Shown here in pieces: positions 7,434-14,059 of a stretch of 21,012 nt of DNA. Positions within the stretch are counted from its first letter, which is position 1; each line of letters starts with the position of its first letter. The notes beneath the pieces are model-generated. The model searched no databases. It saw only the letters and a program-made list of their open reading frames with translations, and was not told the origin of the DNA. A program made the translations under genes and the position numbers. Source of the DNA: JBIOJB01 sp044450465 (GTDB lineage Bacteria; Chloroflexota; Dormibacteria; Dormibacterales; Dormibacteraceae); the NCBI GenBank assembly GCA_044450465.1, contig JBIOJB010000053.1, positions 1 to 21,012 on the forward strand. Direction: 5' to 3'.

Positions 7434-8414
7434 CTAATCGCGGACGAGCACCGTCGACCCGTCGTGGTCGAACGTGAAGCGAAGCTCGGTCAAACCTTCC
7501 TGCGCCATCGCCTGTCGCACCGCCTTCGGGTCCGAGGCATAGAACATAAGGAAACCGCCGGCCCCCGCGCCGACCAGCTTGCCGCCCAGCGCGCCGTTCG
7601 CCAGGCCCGCCGCGTACCAGCGATCGATGTTGCTGGTGGACATGCCGGTGGTGCGGCCCCGCTTTCTCTCCCAGTGCTCGTGCATCAGTGCTGCAAATCC
7701 ATGCGTGTCTCCATCTTCGAGGACTTGGCGCACCTTGCGCCCGATCTCAGCGATGGCGTGAAGATTCTCCAGCATCGCGCTGTCGCCTTTCTCGGACTTG
7801 GCCTTCTGGTCCTCGAGCATCGACTCCGCATTGCGCGAGTAACCGGTGAAGAAGAGCAGTAGGTGTTCCTCGAGGTCGTGGAGCGTTTGGTTGCTGATCC
7901 GCAGCGGTGAGACCCGGACCTCGCCGTCCTGGCAGAACTCGAGGCACGTGAGCCCACCGAACGCGGCAATGTATTGATCCTGCTTGCCCACGGCGCGCCC
8001 GAGATGTTCGATCTCGATCGTGCAAGCTTCCTCCGCGAGGGTTCCGGTGACCACATGCTCGCGCTTGAACGCGTAGATGGCCTTGAGCAGCCCCACGGTG
8101 AACGTGCCCGATGATCCGAGCCCGGTGCCGGCCGGGATGTCGGCCAGGCTGACGATCTCGAGATAGGGCCCGATCGGGTGCATGGTCAGGGCTTGTCTGA
8201 TGATCGGATGCTTGATGTCGGCGACGTCTTTCACCCGTTCGAGCTCGGAGTACTTGAGCAGGTAGTCCTCGGCATAGGTGCGGTTGATGCCGATGTACAC
8301 GTACTTGTTGATGGCCGCCGAGATCACGATGCCGCCGAACTGCTTGTAATAGCTCGGTAGGTCCGTGCCTCCGCCGCCGAGGCTGATTCGCAGAGGCGTT
8401 CGAGTGATCAGCAA
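7434..8414 (-). CDS. hddA: GHMP-family sugar kinase, D-glycero-alpha-D-manno-heptose 7-phosphate kinase (HddA-like)
   Basis: A 326-residue GHMP kinase. All three family motifs are visible: N-terminal RTPLRISLGGGGTDLPSYY (residues 5-23), the ATP-binding glycine/serine loop PAGTGLGSSGTF (94-105), and C-terminal KLVGAGAGGFLMF. The GGGTDLP(S/A)YY variant of motif 1 is characteristic of HddA/fucokinase-like bacterial heptose kinases. In the GDP-heptose pathway it phosphorylates C1 of D-glycero-D-manno-heptose 7-phosphate to give the alpha 1,7-bisphosphate. A GmhA-like isomerase, a GmhB-like phosphatase and an HddC-like nucleotidyltransferase in the same operon support this over fucose or mevalonate kinase. 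The start is TTG 8414, 16 nt after the preceding methyltransferase stop; only a weak AGG precedes it. Confidence 0.85.
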   Translation of the reverse strand: MLITRTPLRISLGGGGTDLPSYYKQFGGIVISAAINKYVYIGINRTYAEDYLLKYSELERVKDVADIKHPIIRQALTMHPIGPYLEIVSLADIPAGTGLGSSGTFTVGLLKAIYAFKREHVVTGTLAEEACTIEIEHLGRAVGKQDQYIAAFGGLTCLEFCQDGEVRVSPLRISNQTLHDLEEHLLLFFTGYSRNAESMLEDQKAKSEKGDSAMLENLHAIAEIGRKVRQVLEDGDTHGFAALMHEHWERKRGRTTGMSTSNIDRWYAAGLANGALGGKLVGAGAGGFLMFYASDPKAVRQAMAQEGLTELRFTFDHDGSTVLVRD

Positions 8415-8430
8415 GACGCGTGACCTGGTT

Positions 8431-9213
8431 TCACGAGGAAGCCGCCTTGCCGGGTACCCGGGCCACGGCCACGGTCTGCCATCCCCATCGGGTCTGGAAC
8501 GTGCCCAGCGCGAACAGACCGCGGAAGGCGGCCATCGCCGCCTTGGCGGCTGTGGCGCTCACACCCTTGTTACTGGACGACACCTCGGTGGCGAGGCGCT
8601 TTCCTCGCTGGATGACCAGCAGCCGGTACAGGTTGAACTGCGGGAAACCCGCGCCCGTTGCTTTCTGCACCTCGTAGCCGGCCTTGATGAGCACGTCTCT
8701 CAGATAATCAGGCGGGAAGTGGCGGCGGTGGCCGATGTGGTGGTCGAAAGCCGACATCGGGCCGCCCGGGACGGTGACCACGACGCGACACCCGGGCGCC
8801 AGGTACGCGGCTGCGTTGCGCATCAGCGTCGCGGGATCGTCGACGTGTTCCAGCACCTCGGAGCACACCGCGTGCGTCGCCCAGCCGGCCAGGTCTTTTT
8901 GAGGCGTGCCGTCCTGCATGAGGTCGCGGGCGAAAAAGCGCGCGCTTGGGACCTTCTTGGCGGCGATGTCAATCCCCCACTGGCTGTAGTCCGTCCCGCA
9001 GAGCTCAGCGTTAGGGTGTGCGCGGTGGAGGTCGGCGATGAGGTCGCCCTGACCGCAACCGATGTCCAACACCCGACTCCGAGTGTCTCCGAGCTGCAGC
9101 AGATCGAGGATCAGCTTGCGGCGGAAGCGTTGGGCGGGATTGCTTGCGGCGGCGTCCGCATATTCGTCCCAATGCTTGTCCCAGTCATCTTGCGACACCG
9201 TTGCCAAGGTCAC
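8431..9213 (-). CDS. Class I SAM-dependent methyltransferase
   Basis: A 260-residue methyltransferase. The SAM-binding motif I is RVLDIGCGQGDL (residues 47-58), the acidic motif II region is CGTDYS, and the post-motif EVLEHVDDPATLMRNAAAYL is typical of Methyltransf_11/UbiE-like enzymes. VPGGPMSAFDHHIGHRRHF resembles bacterial sugar or lipid-linked glycan methyltransferases. The position inside a heptose operon suggests O-methylation of a sugar or glycan end; the exact target is not readable. The start is GTG 9213, overlapping the transaldolase stop as GTGA (4 nt), which implies translational coupling. Confidence 0.8.
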   Translation of the reverse strand: MTLATVSQDDWDKHWDEYADAAASNPAQRFRRKLILDLLQLGDTRSRVLDIGCGQGDLIADLHRAHPNAELCGTDYSQWGIDIAAKKVPSARFFARDLMQDGTPQKDLAGWATHAVCSEVLEHVDDPATLMRNAAAYLAPGCRVVVTVPGGPMSAFDHHIGHRRHFPPDYLRDVLIKAGYEVQKATGAGFPQFNLYRLLVIQRGKRLATEVSSSNKGVSATAAKAAMAAFRGLFALGTFQTRWGWQTVAVARVPGKAASS

Positions 9214-9926
9214 AGGGCGAAGCCGGCCGTCTTCGCGTCGCGATGGAACATCTTCACCGTGTCGAGCGAATAGTCCGCCAGGTCGCGACCGAGGATCGGC
9301 AGCTTCTTCAGGAGGTCATGCGTGACGGTGATGATGTGGCATCCGATCGCGTCGGCCTGCACGATGTTCAGGAGCTCGCGAGGGCTGGCCCACAGCAGCT
9401 CGAGATTCGCGTGCGGCCGCATGACATCCAGGGCTTCACACATCAAGGGAATCGGGTCGACGCCGGTGTCGGCGACGCGGCCCGCAAACACGGAGATGAT
9501 GCATTCGGGTCCGCCCGCCAGGGACTCTGTCGACGTCCGGACCTGGTCCACCGTCAACATTCCGGTGATGTTGAGCCGGATGCCGTCGCACGCCAGTTTG
9601 TGCATCAGGCCTGCGGCCGATTCGCCTCGCGTGTTCGTGATAGGGATCTTGACGAATACGTTCTTGCCCCAGGTCGTGATCTTGCGAGCCTGCCTCTCCA
9701 TCTCGTCCCACTCGTCGGCGAACACCTCGAACGAGATTGGGGCCTCGGTCACCACCTCCAGCACACGGTGCGCGAAGGCTTCGTAATCGCTCACGCCGGC
9801 CGCGCGCATCAACGTCGGGTTGGTCGTGTAGCCCTTGATCATCGGGTTCGCCGCGAGCTCGGCGATCCCTTTCTCGTCGGCGCCGTCCGCAAAGATCTTG
9901 ATGCGGAGATCGTTCATCGACTTCAT
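9210..9926 (-). CDS. tal: Transaldolase / fructose-6-phosphate aldolase-like enzyme
   Basis: A 238-residue TIM-barrel class I aldolase of the short transaldolase (TalC/FSA) type. Landmarks are KIFADGADEKGIAEL with the conserved Asp14, the signature GYTTNPTLM (residues 32-40), and VFVKIPIT with the Schiff-base Lys93. Transaldolase makes sedoheptulose 7-phosphate from fructose 6-phosphate and erythrose 4-phosphate. That is the substrate of the GmhA-like isomerase two genes earlier in the operon, so this copy probably feeds heptose synthesis; an FSA-type aldolase activity is the alternative. The start is ATG 9926, which overlaps the phosphatase stop as ATGA and has a good upstream GGGAGG. A longer in-frame start at 9962 would run deep into the phosphatase gene. 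Confidence 0.85.
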   Translation of the reverse strand: MKSMNDLRIKIFADGADEKGIAELAANPMIKGYTTNPTLMRAAGVSDYEAFAHRVLEVVTEAPISFEVFADEWDEMERQARKITTWGKNVFVKIPITNTRGESAAGLMHKLACDGIRLNITGMLTVDQVRTSTESLAGGPECIISVFAGRVADTGVDPIPLMCEALDVMRPHANLELLWASPRELLNIVQADAIGCHIITVTHDLLKKLPILGRDLADYSLDTVKMFHRDAKTAGFAL

Positions 9927-10495
9927 GAGTCTGCCTCCCGTTTGGTGGTTTGAAGAATCCACGGGACGGCCTCGTGGAGTGCTGCGACGACCAGGTCGGC
10001 TTCTATGTCTGCGCTCCTTTCAGCGTAATCGTGCTGGACCAGGACCACCGCACATCCCGCGCGTTTTCCCGCCTCCACGTCCCGCCACCGATCCCCAACC
10101 ATCACGCTCTGCCGCAGGTCGATGTTCCACGCGGCCGCCCCATCGATCAGCAAGCCGGGAGCCGGCTTGCGGCAGCGGCAGTTGTCTTTGTCGTCGTGCG
10201 GGCAAACACGCACGTCGTCGAGCGGCAGCCGCCGGCGCAGCTCGCTGTTGATGGCGTCGACAGCCTCCCACGTTTGCAGGCCGCGGGCAATGTCCGGTTG
10301 GTTGGTTACCACGACCAGGAGCAGCCCGGCCGCGTGCAGTCGCTCACAGGCCTCAATTGTGTCGGGTCGGACGATCAGGTCGCCGGCAGAGCCTGGAGGG
10401 TGCGGGTGGCCGTCGATCAGGACGGGTTCGTTGAGGACTCCGTCGCGGTCCAGGAACACCGCGGGGCGGGCCGCCCCGTGGGAGCTCAAGCCCAC
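9923..10495 (-). CDS. gmhB: HAD-family D-glycero-D-manno-heptose bisphosphate phosphatase (GmhB-like)
   Basis: About 190 residues, the usual size of GmhB. HAD motif I is FLDRDGVLNE, with nucleophile Asp16 and acid/base Asp18. The second motif is VVVTNQPDIARG. The subfamily zinc site is complete in CPHDDKDNCRCRKPAPG (Cys-x-His then Cys-x-Cys), and the metal-binding motif near the end is GDRWRDVEAG. It removes the C7 phosphate from heptose 1,7-bisphosphate, leaving the 1-phosphate for nucleotidyl transfer. The alternative, histidinol-phosphate phosphatase, shares these motifs but is unlikely in this operon. The start is GTG 10495 (10-nt overlap with the preceding stop); TTG 10489 forming a TTGA overlap is equally possible. 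Confidence 0.85.
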   Translation of the reverse strand: MGLSSHGAARPAVFLDRDGVLNEPVLIDGHPHPPGSAGDLIVRPDTIEACERLHAAGLLLVVVTNQPDIARGLQTWEAVDAINSELRRRLPLDDVRVCPHDDKDNCRCRKPAPGLLIDGAAAWNIDLRQSVMVGDRWRDVEAGKRAGCAVVLVQHDYAERSADIEADLVVAALHEAVPWILQTTKREADS

Positions 10496-11472
10496 AAACG
10501 CCCAGTCGCGGCGTCGGCGAGCATTCCTTCCATCGAGGCTTTCAAGGCTTCTCTCGAGGTCATCTTGTTGCTCCACCCGAGCGACCTGATCCGCTCGGAG
10601 TTGAGCCTGACGATGGGCACGTCTCCTGCCCATCCCCGATCGCCGCCTGTATATGCGAACTCGGTGCCCCCTGGAGGCAAGCCCATGACTTGCAGAGCGA
10701 GCTCGGCGATCTCCCGAACGGTGATGTAGTCACCCGTGGCGACATTGTAGGTACGGAAGCGTGCAGCGCCCGGGACCCTGGCGGCCAGCAGAACCGCGTC
10801 GATCACGTCGCTCACGTGGATGTACGACTTGCTCTGCGTGCCGTCGCCCAGGATGCGCAGGCGCTTCGACGACGCCTGGAGCTGTCGGAGGAAGTCGAAG
10901 CCGACTCCGTGGGTTTGGCGCTCTCCGACCACGTTGGCAAAACGGTAGACACAACCGTGGAGGCCGAACATGTGGCTGTACGCGGAGATCAGCGCCTCTC
11001 CCGCGAGCTTGCTGGCGCCGTAGGTCGAGATGGGGACCAGCGGGCCGTAATCCTCCTGAGCCTCGGTCTGGCCGAGGTCGCCGTACACGCCGCTGCCAGA
11101 GGCGTACAGGATCTGTGGCGTGCCGGTGATCCGCATCGCCTCGACCACGTTGTGGGTCAGGTAGGTGCCCTGGTCGAAGTCGATCGCGGGCTCGGTGGCC
11201 GCGCGCGCGATGTCCGGATTCGACGCCAGGTGAATCACGGTGTCGTGCCGGTCCATCGCGGCGCTCATGGCTTGGAGGTCCGATGCGTCGCCGCGCACCA
11301 CGCGCAGCCTTGGGTCGCCGAGGTGACGTTCGAGGTGCCACTCGCGGCCCGAGCTGAAGTTGTCATAGACGGTCACCCTGGACGCCTCGCCTTCCGCCAT
11401 CAGGCGATCGACGAAATGGCCGCCGATGAAACCCGCGCCGCCCACCAGTAAATAGGCCCGCGATTCGGTCAC
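10486..11472 (-). CDS. NAD-dependent nucleotide-sugar epimerase/dehydratase (extended SDR)
   Basis: A 328-residue extended short-chain dehydrogenase. The NAD-binding glycine motif GGAGFIGGHF is at residues 11-20, the catalytic serine region is YASGSGVYG, and the active-site YGASK has Tyr151 and Lys155. The tail has the substrate-binding region of GalE-like enzymes (RFANVVGERQTHGVGFDF, then SKSYIHVSDVIDA). It may epimerise, dehydrate or reduce the activated heptose, or act on another NDP-sugar; the family does not settle the reaction. The start is GTG 11472, overlapping the isomerase stop as GTGA; the longer frame to 11562 lies wholly inside the isomerase gene and is rejected. Confidence 0.82.
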   Translation of the reverse strand: MTESRAYLLVGGAGFIGGHFVDRLMAEGEASRVTVYDNFSSGREWHLERHLGDPRLRVVRGDASDLQAMSAAMDRHDTVIHLASNPDIARAATEPAIDFDQGTYLTHNVVEAMRITGTPQILYASGSGVYGDLGQTEAQEDYGPLVPISTYGASKLAGEALISAYSHMFGLHGCVYRFANVVGERQTHGVGFDFLRQLQASSKRLRILGDGTQSKSYIHVSDVIDAVLLAARVPGAARFRTYNVATGDYITVREIAELALQVMGLPPGGTEFAYTGGDRGWAGDVPIVRLNSERIRSLGWSNKMTSREALKASMEGMLADAATGRLWA

Positions 11473-12083
11473 GGCCTGGCTGGCTTGGAGACGGACTCCC
11501 ACTTGGTGCCGGTGCGCTGCAAGGATGGGTGGCTGACCAGCAGGTGCCAGATCACAGCGCATAGTCCCTCGGTGTGCGGTGTGACCCGATCCGAGAACAG
11601 GGGTGGAATGAGAACGCAGGCCTTGGCTGCCCGGCGGGTCGCGCCGCCATCGCGTCCGACAATTCCGAAAACCGGGGCGCCCACCTCCTGCGCCAGCTCG
11701 ATCGCGTTGACCAGGTTGGGCGAGATGTTCTTCTCCCTATCGCCGCCGCCCACCGAGAAGATGAGAAGGGCATCGCGTTTGGAGAGGCGCGACCCGCGGA
11801 GCCATTCACAAAAGCTCGTGTCCCACCCCTCGTCATTGACTCGCGCCGTGAGCTCCGACACGTTGTCGGTCGGCGTGTACGCCTCGAACCCGCAGATCTT
11901 CCTGAAGTCGTTCACGGCGTGGCTCGCGTGGCCGGCCGAACCACCGATGCCGAGAAGGAACAAGCGGCCCCCCGCGTCCCTTGTCGCCGCAAGACCTGTG
12001 GCTACGTTTTCGATTTCGCGCTGGTCGATCCGGTCGATGATCGACTTCGTCTCGGTGAGGTAAGCGTCTATAAAGCTCGTCAC
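11469..12083 (-). CDS. gmhA: SIS-domain sedoheptulose 7-phosphate isomerase (GmhA-like, divergent)
   Basis: A 204-residue SIS-fold isomerase of GmhA size. It would convert sedoheptulose 7-phosphate to D-glycero-D-manno-heptose 7-phosphate. The phosphate-binding loop is LGIGGSAGHASHAVNDF (residues 44-60). Compared with E. coli GmhA, the zinc ligands H61/E65/Q172/H180 would be His55, Asp59, Glu172 and His180 here, so two ligands differ but remain metal-capable. The usual STSGNS loop is replaced by FSVGGGDREKNISPN. The start is GTG 12083, overlapping the methyltransferase stop as GTGA; a longer frame to 12185 falls inside that methyltransferase. Operon context with kinase, phosphatase and nucleotidyltransferase supports the role. 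Confidence 0.82.
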   Translation of the reverse strand: MTSFIDAYLTETKSIIDRIDQREIENVATGLAATRDAGGRLFLLGIGGSAGHASHAVNDFRKICGFEAYTPTDNVSELTARVNDEGWDTSFCEWLRGSRLSKRDALLIFSVGGGDREKNISPNLVNAIELAQEVGAPVFGIVGRDGGATRRAAKACVLIPPLFSDRVTPHTEGLCAVIWHLLVSHPSLQRTGTKWESVSKPARP

Positions 12084-12712
12084 TGGCGCGGCTTGGCGCA
12101 AACGGCAAACGTGTTCAGCCCGAACTTGTGGTGAAAGCACTTGATGTCGCGAGGAAGGAACCCCGCCTTCACCAGCAGCGGCCAAAGGTCGCGTGGGTCG
12201 TAGTACATCTTGTGATCGTTCATCTCGTCCGCCGGACTCTTCCCCAACCGAAAAGCTGAGAGCTCGAGAAAGTACTTGCCGCGCCAGGACGGGACGTTGA
12301 CGAGGGCCACACCGCCTGGCGCGAGCATGCGATGAAACTCGGTGAGCGTGACGACCGGATCCCAGAGATGCTCGATCACCGAGTTGCAGATCACGACATC
12401 GGTGCTACCGCCGGCGATCGATGACAGCGCGCCCGGAATGACGCCCTCGATGGCAGTTACCTTCGGATTCTCCTTGAGGCGTGGATCGAGCGCAACGTCA
12501 AGGAGCACAAGGTGGTCGACCCGATCGAGCAGCGTGCTTGCGAACCGCGCTTCGTATCCGCACCCTATGTCCGCGACGCGTTTTCCCGAGAAGCTCGGGA
12601 CGTGGCGATTGATCTGCAATGAGGAAAGCCAGACTCCGAACCGGTCGACGCCGGTCAGGGTCTGGTCCTGGCCGTAAGCGCGGTCCCTGGGCCGCCTACC
12701 GGTCAGAGCCAT
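12080..12712 (-). CDS. Class I SAM-dependent methyltransferase
   Basis: A 210-residue methyltransferase of the Methyltransf_11 type. SAM-binding motif I is KRVADIGCGYEARF (residues 44-57), motif II contains LVLLDVALD, and VVICNSVIEHLWDPVVTL followed by MLAPGGVALVNVP is the classic motif III/IV region. Enzymes like this sit next to GT2 glycosyltransferases in many surface-glycan loci; the acceptor here is not known. The start is ATG 12712, overlapping the 3' end of the GT2 gene by 17 nt; its own stop overlaps the isomerase start by 4 nt. It is not closely similar by eye to the second methyltransferase in this operon, so the two probably modify different positions. Confidence 0.8.
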   Translation of the reverse strand: MALTGRRPRDRAYGQDQTLTGVDRFGVWLSSLQINRHVPSFSGKRVADIGCGYEARFASTLLDRVDHLVLLDVALDPRLKENPKVTAIEGVIPGALSSIAGGSTDVVICNSVIEHLWDPVVTLTEFHRMLAPGGVALVNVPSWRGKYFLELSAFRLGKSPADEMNDHKMYYDPRDLWPLLVKAGFLPRDIKCFHHKFGLNTFAVCAKPRQ

Positions 12713-13961
12713 AGATCGACTCGGCCCGCAATGCGGCGGCCTGGATTAGTAGGACGAAGGTGAAGGTCATGAAGCTCGCCACGAGCAGAAGCAGGCCGAG
12801 CGCGCCGAGGTATGGGATTCGATCAGCGCCGTTCAGTGAAAGGCCTGAGCGAACATAGTCGACCGCGAGCGCGGCTGTCAGAACCAGGCCGGCGGCGAAA
12901 GCCGCCGCACTTGCAAGCACCGTTCTCGTGTAGGGAAAAATGCGCAACCACCGTCTTCGGGCGGCGCCGGAGTAGTCGTGCAAGACCTGGGCGAGGCACC
13001 CCATGTAGAAGCTCTGCAGACCCAGGGTCGTCAGGGTCATTCCAAGCAGCATCCAGTAGAGCGAGAAATGGATCGGGCCAACGGTGATAGGACCGAAGCT
13101 CAACGGGAGGGTCAGCACGAGGCCGATCGCCAGCAGCGCAAGTCCTGGCCTGAACGCGAAGAAGTCGGCGCCGTACACGAACATCGCCCGGAGGTTGATC
13201 CACGCGGCCTGGAAGGGCGACCACCAGCCGGCGCGGCGGTGGTGGCTCATCCTGCCTTCGCGATCCTTCAAGAAGCGGACGGGCACCTCCGCGGTGCGGA
13301 GCCGCATGTGAACCGATTTCAACACCATCTCCGAGGCGTACTCCCACGACTGGGACTGCAGACCCATGCGGCGCAGCGCGCCCACGGTCATGCCGCGCAT
13401 CCCGCAGTGAATGTCGGAGAAATGGCTCCCGTACACAACGTTGAGGATCCAGGTCGTCACCGGAGTGCCGAGGTACCGATGAAGCGGAGGCATGGAGCCG
13501 GGCTCGATGCTCCCCATCCACCGCGAGCCCATGACGAACTCGTTGCCCTCGTGAAACTTCTCGAGGAACGGCGTGAGCTCTCGAAAGTCGTAGGTGCAAT
13601 CAGCGTCGCCCATCAGGACGTATTTGCCGCGGATGAATGGCAGCGCATCGATGTAGGCGCGGCCGAGACCCCTGCGGGGAGTTTTCAACACCCGCGCTCC
13701 GTGCTCGAGCGCGATTTCAGTGGTCCGGTCGTTTCCGCTGTCGATGATCATGACCTCGCCAGCGACGCCCGCAGCGGTGAGCCCTTGCTTGCACCAGTCG
13801 ACAAAATCCCCGACGGTCGTCTCCTCGTTGAGGGCAGGGATCACGATCGAAATCTCGGGCTCGGCAACGTCCTCTTGCGGCAGCAGCAGGTGCACCGCGG
13901 GATCGCCACTGAGCACGACGCCCTCGCCGACGACTTGTCTGGCGTGGGACGCACTCACCAT
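12696..13961 (-). CDS. GT2 glycosyltransferase, polyprenyl-phosphate sugar synthase type, with C-terminal membrane segments
   Basis: A 421-residue protein. The catalytic GT-A domain starts at EISIVIPALNEE (residues 36-47). It has MIIDSGNDRTTEIA, a GDADCTYD motif holding the metal-binding acidic residues (118-125), and FVMGSRWMGSIEPGSMPPLHRYLG, as in DPM1/GtrB-like enzymes. The C-terminal 170 residues carry four hydrophobic segments (LALLAIGLVLTLPLSF, FSLYWMLLGMTLTTLG, VLASAAAFAAGLVLTAALAV, LGALGLLLLVASFMTFTFVLL). The family moves a sugar from a nucleotide donor to polyprenyl phosphate, giving the donor for GT-C enzymes, which fits the large membrane protein at the other end of the operon. The first about 33 residues are an unassigned extension. 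Start ATG 13961; first gene of the operon. Confidence 0.85.
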   Translation of the reverse strand: MVSASHARQVVGEGVVLSGDPAVHLLLPQEDVAEPEISIVIPALNEETTVGDFVDWCKQGLTAAGVAGEVMIIDSGNDRTTEIALEHGARVLKTPRRGLGRAYIDALPFIRGKYVLMGDADCTYDFRELTPFLEKFHEGNEFVMGSRWMGSIEPGSMPPLHRYLGTPVTTWILNVVYGSHFSDIHCGMRGMTVGALRRMGLQSQSWEYASEMVLKSVHMRLRTAEVPVRFLKDREGRMSHHRRAGWWSPFQAAWINLRAMFVYGADFFAFRPGLALLAIGLVLTLPLSFGPITVGPIHFSLYWMLLGMTLTTLGLQSFYMGCLAQVLHDYSGAARRRWLRIFPYTRTVLASAAAFAAGLVLTAALAVDYVRSGLSLNGADRIPYLGALGLLLLVASFMTFTFVLLIQAAALRAESIYGSDR

Positions 13962-14059
13962 ATCTCGTCGTGGATTTTACCCGGGGTCCCCGTGCTACGC
14001 TCGGCGCCGAATTGAGCAGCCAACGCAAGCATGCTGCCCACGACACGTTGGTCGGTCTG
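13962..14059. promoter_or_regulatory. Divergent promoter region between the sugar operon and the exoprotein operon
   Basis: This segment of about 100 nt separates the first genes of two operons. On the minus strand TAAAAT (13979-13974) matches TATAAT in five of six positions and lies 13 nt before the ATG at 13961, so that transcript would be nearly leaderless; no good -35 precedes it. On the plus strand TGCTACGCT (13993-14001) looks like an extended -10 element. An 11-nt palindrome, CGGGGTCCCCG (13982-13992), lies between the two -10 candidates and could be an operator. These are eye matches only. Confidence 0.4.

Noticed and set aside
12978..14015. 345-codon plus-strand open frame opposite the GT2 gene
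   Set aside because: The GT2 frame has complete family motifs; the opposite frame has none and crosses the promoter region.
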